Shown piece after piece: positions 33,523-36,048 of a stretch of DNA of 36,048 nt. Origin of the DNA: Acidobacteria subdivision 2 bacterium RH1 MAG20. GTDB lineage: Bacteria; Acidobacteriota; Terriglobia; Terriglobales; Acidobacteriaceae. The translations under genes were made by a program, and so were the position numbers. Where the stretch lies: positions 1 to 36,048 of the forward strand of contig NFUO01000753.1 of NCBI GenBank assembly GCA_002197545.1, in the 5' to 3' direction. The notes beneath the pieces were generated by a model that ran no database searches, was not told the origin of the DNA, and saw only the letters and a program-made list of their open reading frames with translations. The number at the start of each line of letters is the position of its first letter. The first letter of the stretch is position 1.

Positions 33523-34632
33523 ATGCGTCTCAAAATTGCAGTTCTAGCCGGCGACGGCATCGGCCCCGAAGTCACCCGCGAAGCCATGAACATCCTCCGC
33601 GCGGTAGCCGAACTCGGCGGCCACGACTTCATCTTCGTCGAAGGCCTCATTGGTGGAACCGCCATCACGCAGACCGGCTCCCCGCTTCCCATGGCAACTC
33701 TCGACGCCGCGCTCGACGCCGACGCCGTCCTGCTCGGTGCCGTAGGCGACAACAAATTCAACTCCTTGACTCCCGACAAGCGCCCCGAAGCCGGCCTGCT
33801 GCAAATCCGCCAAGCCCTCGGTGGCTTCGCCAACCTGCGCCCATCCATCGCCTACAAGGCCCTCAGCGCCAGCTCACCTCTGCGTCCTGAAATCACAGAG
33901 AACGTAGACATCCTCTTCGTCCGCGAACTGCTCGGCGGTCTCTACTTCGGCGCTCCTCGCTCCTGGAATAAAGAGACCAACGAAGCCATCAACACTATGC
34001 GTTACACCCGCGACGAGGTCGCCCGTGTAGCCCGCGTCGCCTTCGAGCTCGCCGGCAAGCGCCGCCACAAGGTCACCTCCGTCGACAAAGCCAACGTCCT
34101 CGAAGTCTCCCAGCTCTGGCGCGCCACCGTCACCGAAGTCGCGGAGGACTACCCCAGCGTCACCCTCGAGCACCAGCTCGTTGACTCCATGGCGATGCAC
34201 ATCATGAACATCCCGCGAAACTTCGATGTCGTCCTCACCGAGAACCTCTTCGGCGACATCCTCTCCGACGAAGCCGGAGTCATCACCGGTTCTCTGGGCA
34301 TGTTGCCTTCGGCGACCATCGGCGGCGCGGTCAATCTATATGAGCCCGTTCACGGTTCGGCCCCTGACATCGCCGGAACCGGCAAGGCAAATCCGCTCGG
34401 AGCCATCCTGACCGCTGCGATGATCCTCCGCCACTCCGCCAATCTCGAGCAGGACGCCCGCGCTGTAGAGCAAGCCGTACACAAAGTTCTCGACGCTGGC
34501 TACCGCACCGCCGACATAGCTCGTGGCCAGCAGTCCGGCCAGCAAACCGTCAGCACACAGGAGATGGGCAAACGAGTCCATCAGGCGCTGGCCGAATCCA
34601 TCGACCGCCGCCAGTCCATGCACGCCGTCTAA
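33523..34632 (+). CDS. leuB: 3-Isopropylmalate dehydrogenase
   Basis: NAD-dependent oxidative decarboxylation of 3-isopropylmalate to 2-oxoisocaproate. 369 aa, usual length. Visible: LAGDGIGPEVTREAMNILRA, substrate arginines in LRPSIAYKAL and FVRELLGGLYFG, the metal-binding Asp residues in TENLFGDILSDEAGVITGS, and the NAD-binding loop EPVHGSAPDIAGTGKANPLG. Second gene of the leu operon; its RBS lies in the repeat upstream. After it come an inverted repeat and a dispersed repeat that could lower transcription into the rest of the operon. Confidence 0.96.
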   Translation: MRLKIAVLAGDGIGPEVTREAMNILRAVAELGGHDFIFVEGLIGGTAITQTGSPLPMATLDAALDADAVLLGAVGDNKFNSLTPDKRPEAGLLQIRQALGGFANLRPSIAYKALSASSPLRPEITENVDILFVRELLGGLYFGAPRSWNKETNEAINTMRYTRDEVARVARVAFELAGKRRHKVTSVDKANVLEVSQLWRATVTEVAEDYPSVTLEHQLVDSMAMHIMNIPRNFDVVLTENLFGDILSDEAGVITGSLGMLPSATIGGAVNLYEPVHGSAPDIAGTGKANPLGAILTAAMILRHSANLEQDARAVEQAVHKVLDAGYRTADIARGQQSGQQTVSTQEMGKRVHQALAESIDRRQSMHAV

Positions 34633-34643
34633 CCACCGCGCGT

Positions 34644-34712
34644 CCTTCGCTCAGCAGCAGCAAAATTTGTCATCCTGAGCGAAGGCAAAGCCAAGTCGAA
34701 GGACCTGTGGTT
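34644..34712. repeat. Dispersed repeat with 11-bp hairpin downstream of leuB
   Basis: CCTTCGCTCAG (34644-34654) and CTGAGCGAAGG (34675-34685) are exact inverted repeats 20 nt apart, followed by CAAAGCCAAGTCGAAGGACC (34686-34705). GTCATCCTGAGCGAAG-type sequences are, to my knowledge, a frequent intergenic repeat in environmental bacteria including acidobacteria. It may act as a weak terminator or attenuator inside the leu operon. Confidence 0.5.
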
Positions 34713-34736
34713 GCTTTTGCCATTACACAGATAAAA

Positions 34737-35432
34737 ATGCGTCGCCGCTTCCAACTCGCCACCACTCTCCTCCTCATCACAGGAGCGGCGGCCACGAACG
34801 CGCAAATCTTCAAGCACAAAGAAAAGAAGCCAAAGGAAAACGTCGAGTGGCTCTGGCAGTACAGTCCGCCGCCTGCCGAAGGCCGCGAAAACGCCCTTGT
34901 GCTCGATCCTCATTTCCAACCCTTCCTGGCCCAATATCTCACTGCGCCCCAAACCTTCTGGAGCCAAACCGGACCTAAGCCAAAGTCGCTCGCCGAAACC
35001 GCCCTCGACTTCCTCTCTGTCCCCGGCAAAGTCCTCGCCGATCAGAACCGCTACCTCTCCATCACCGGCTGCGTCTTTCGCTTCTGCGCCGACCGTGGCT
35101 TGCTCTGGGTAGACCTCGGTCTCCCTCATCCGCTCGTCGTCTTCGCCGCCATCAACTGGATACAGCAGAACAAAACTCCAGACCAGCCCGGCGCCGAGTA
35201 CACCCTCTGGATCTTCAGCAACAGCGCAATCGACCCTGACCACATCCCAGCCGCATTGACCCACAGCATAGCTCGCTGGACTGCCGAGCCAACCCTCGGC
35301 AGCACCGTCCTCCAGACCATCACCACAGCAATTCTCGTAGATCCCGACGGCAAGCCACATCAGATCAAACCCACAGCCATCGGAGCCAACACCATCACCG
35401 AGCAACAACCCGAATCAAAGGCCAAATCATGA
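34737..35432 (+). CDS. Secreted protein of unknown function inside the leu operon
   Basis: 231 aa. ATG 34737 gives a clean signal peptide ([20 protein letters not shown] then NAQ), so it is preferred to the in-frame start at 34707. The mature part begins with a Lys-rich stretch ([18 protein letters not shown]), then [13 protein letters not shown], a two-cysteine segment [21 protein letters not shown] and an acidic/Gln end. The cysteines could form a disulphide in the periplasm. I do not recognise the family. Its TGA overlaps the leuC ATG (ATGA, 35429-35432), so translation is coupled. A secreted protein within a cytosolic amino-acid operon is odd. No clear Shine-Dalgarno sequence precedes the ATG, only an A-rich ACAGATAAAA. 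Confidence 0.82.
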   Translation: MRRRFQLATTLLLITGAAATNAQIFKHKEKKPKENVEWLWQYSPPPAEGRENALVLDPHFQPFLAQYLTAPQTFWSQTGPKPKSLAETALDFLSVPGKVLADQNRYLSITGCVFRFCADRGLLWVDLGLPHPLVVFAAINWIQQNKTPDQPGAEYTLWIFSNSAIDPDHIPAALTHSIARWTAEPTLGSTVLQTITTAILVDPDGKPHQIKPTAIGANTITEQQPESKAKS

Positions 35433-36048
35433 CTACAACACCAAAAATAACGACACCCAAAACATTATTTGAAAAAGTCTGGCAGCAGCACCTCGTCGTA
35501 GAACCCGAGGGCGAGCCTTCCATCCTCTATATCGATCTCCACCTTGTCCACGAGGTCACCTCGCCGCAGGCCTTCGACGGCCTTCGCATGGCCGGTCGCA
35601 AGCTGCGACGCCCCGATCGTACCGTGGCAACGGTGGACCACAACGTCCCCACCAGCAGCATCGCGGACCGTCTCCACATCGTCGATCAGATCGCCTCCAA
35701 ACAAATCGAGGCCCTGCGCAAAAACTGCGCCGACTTCGGCGTCGAGCTCTTCGACGTCCAGTCTCCCAATCAGGGCATCGTCCACATCATCGGACCCGAA
35801 CTCGGCCTTACCAAGCCCGGCATGACCATCGTCTGCGGCGACTCGCACACCAGCACCCACGGAGCCTTCGGCGCTCTCGCATTTGGGATAGGCACCAGCG
35901 AAGTCGAGCACGTCATGGCCACGCAGACCTTGCCGCAGGATAAGCCCAAAACTTTCCGCATTAATGTAGAAGGCGATCTCCCCACCGGTGTTACTGCCAA
36001 AGACATCGTCCTCAACATCATCGGCCGCATCGGCACCGCTGGAGCCAC
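35429..36048 (+). CDS. leuC: 3-Isopropylmalate dehydratase large subunit, 3' part beyond window
   Basis: Isomerises 2- to 3-isopropylmalate with LeuD, using a [4Fe-4S] cluster. The visible 206 codons contain [38 protein letters not shown] and [20 protein letters not shown] then [11 protein letters not shown], all diagnostic of LeuC/aconitase. The cluster cysteines beyond the first lie outside the window. The ATG 35429 overlaps the stop of the secreted protein by ATGA. An N-terminal extension [10 protein letters not shown] precedes the usual start of the family. Confidence 0.96.
   Translation, partial: MTTTPKITTPKTLFEKVWQQHLVVEPEGEPSILYIDLHLVHEVTSPQAFDGLRMAGRKLRRPDRTVATVDHNVPTSSIADRLHIVDQIASKQIEALRKNCADFGVELFDVQSPNQGIVHIIGPELGLTKPGMTIVCGDSHTSTHGAFGALAFGIGTSEVEHVMATQTLPQDKPKTFRINVEGDLPTGVTAKDIVLNIIGRIGTAGA

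Overview
The window looks like a chromosomal stretch of an Acidobacteriota genome, most likely a soil Terriglobia relative (Edaphobacter, Granulicella or Terriglobus type). This is inferred from the Oar-like TonB receptor with an N-terminal carboxypeptidase-regulatory domain, the moderately high G+C with C-ending codons, the many secreted or outer-membrane proteins, and a family of short hairpin repeats between genes. No rRNA, tRNA, CRISPR array or phage module was seen.

Layout. 1-2823: a TonB-dependent receptor (cut by the left edge) divergent from a DeoR/GlpR-type regulator, with nested A/T palindromes between them. 2925-4571: an unusual three-part protein, uroporphyrinogen-III-synthase-like domain + GAF + ANTAR RNA-binding domain. 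4696-6988: a 157-bp inverted-repeat element, then a TetR regulator with a perfect 13-bp palindromic operator next to its start codon, overlapping an apolipoprotein N-acyltransferase-like membrane nitrilase. 7015-11797: a hairpin repeat, a class I/II aminotransferase with a structured leader, a secreted DUF4440-like protein and an orphan GAF-PAS-PAS-PAS histidine kinase. 11942-13509: a lower-G+C adenine methylase/HNH endonuclease pair, tail to tail, probably an acquired type II restriction-modification system. 13564-19499: acetyl-CoA synthetase, M20 amidohydrolase, a one-helix membrane microprotein and a secreted M3 peptidase. 19615-21512: an arsenic module (arsR divergent from arsM-arsC). 21528-24605: a Tat-exported SelA/DgaE-like PLP enzyme, a DUF421 membrane protein and galE. 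24999-28020: a TonB-family protein followed by an M48-like protein whose HExxH site has become FQLAH. 28152-30452: three small outer-membrane beta-barrels, two of them tandem paralogues. 30643-31107: a Spy/CpxP-like protein. 31224-36048: a LysR regulator divergent from leuA-leuB-unknown-leuC; leuA lacks the regulatory C-terminal domain, and a secreted protein of unknown function sits inside the operon with a 4-nt overlap to leuC.

The best leads are the HemD-GAF-ANTAR fusion, the TetR/Lnt-like pair with its operator, the catalytically dead M48-like protein beside a TonB protein, the secreted protein coupled to leuC, and a two-hairpin repeat family, one copy of which supplies the ribosome binding site of leuB. 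All assignments rest on reading motifs by eye; no database search was possible.
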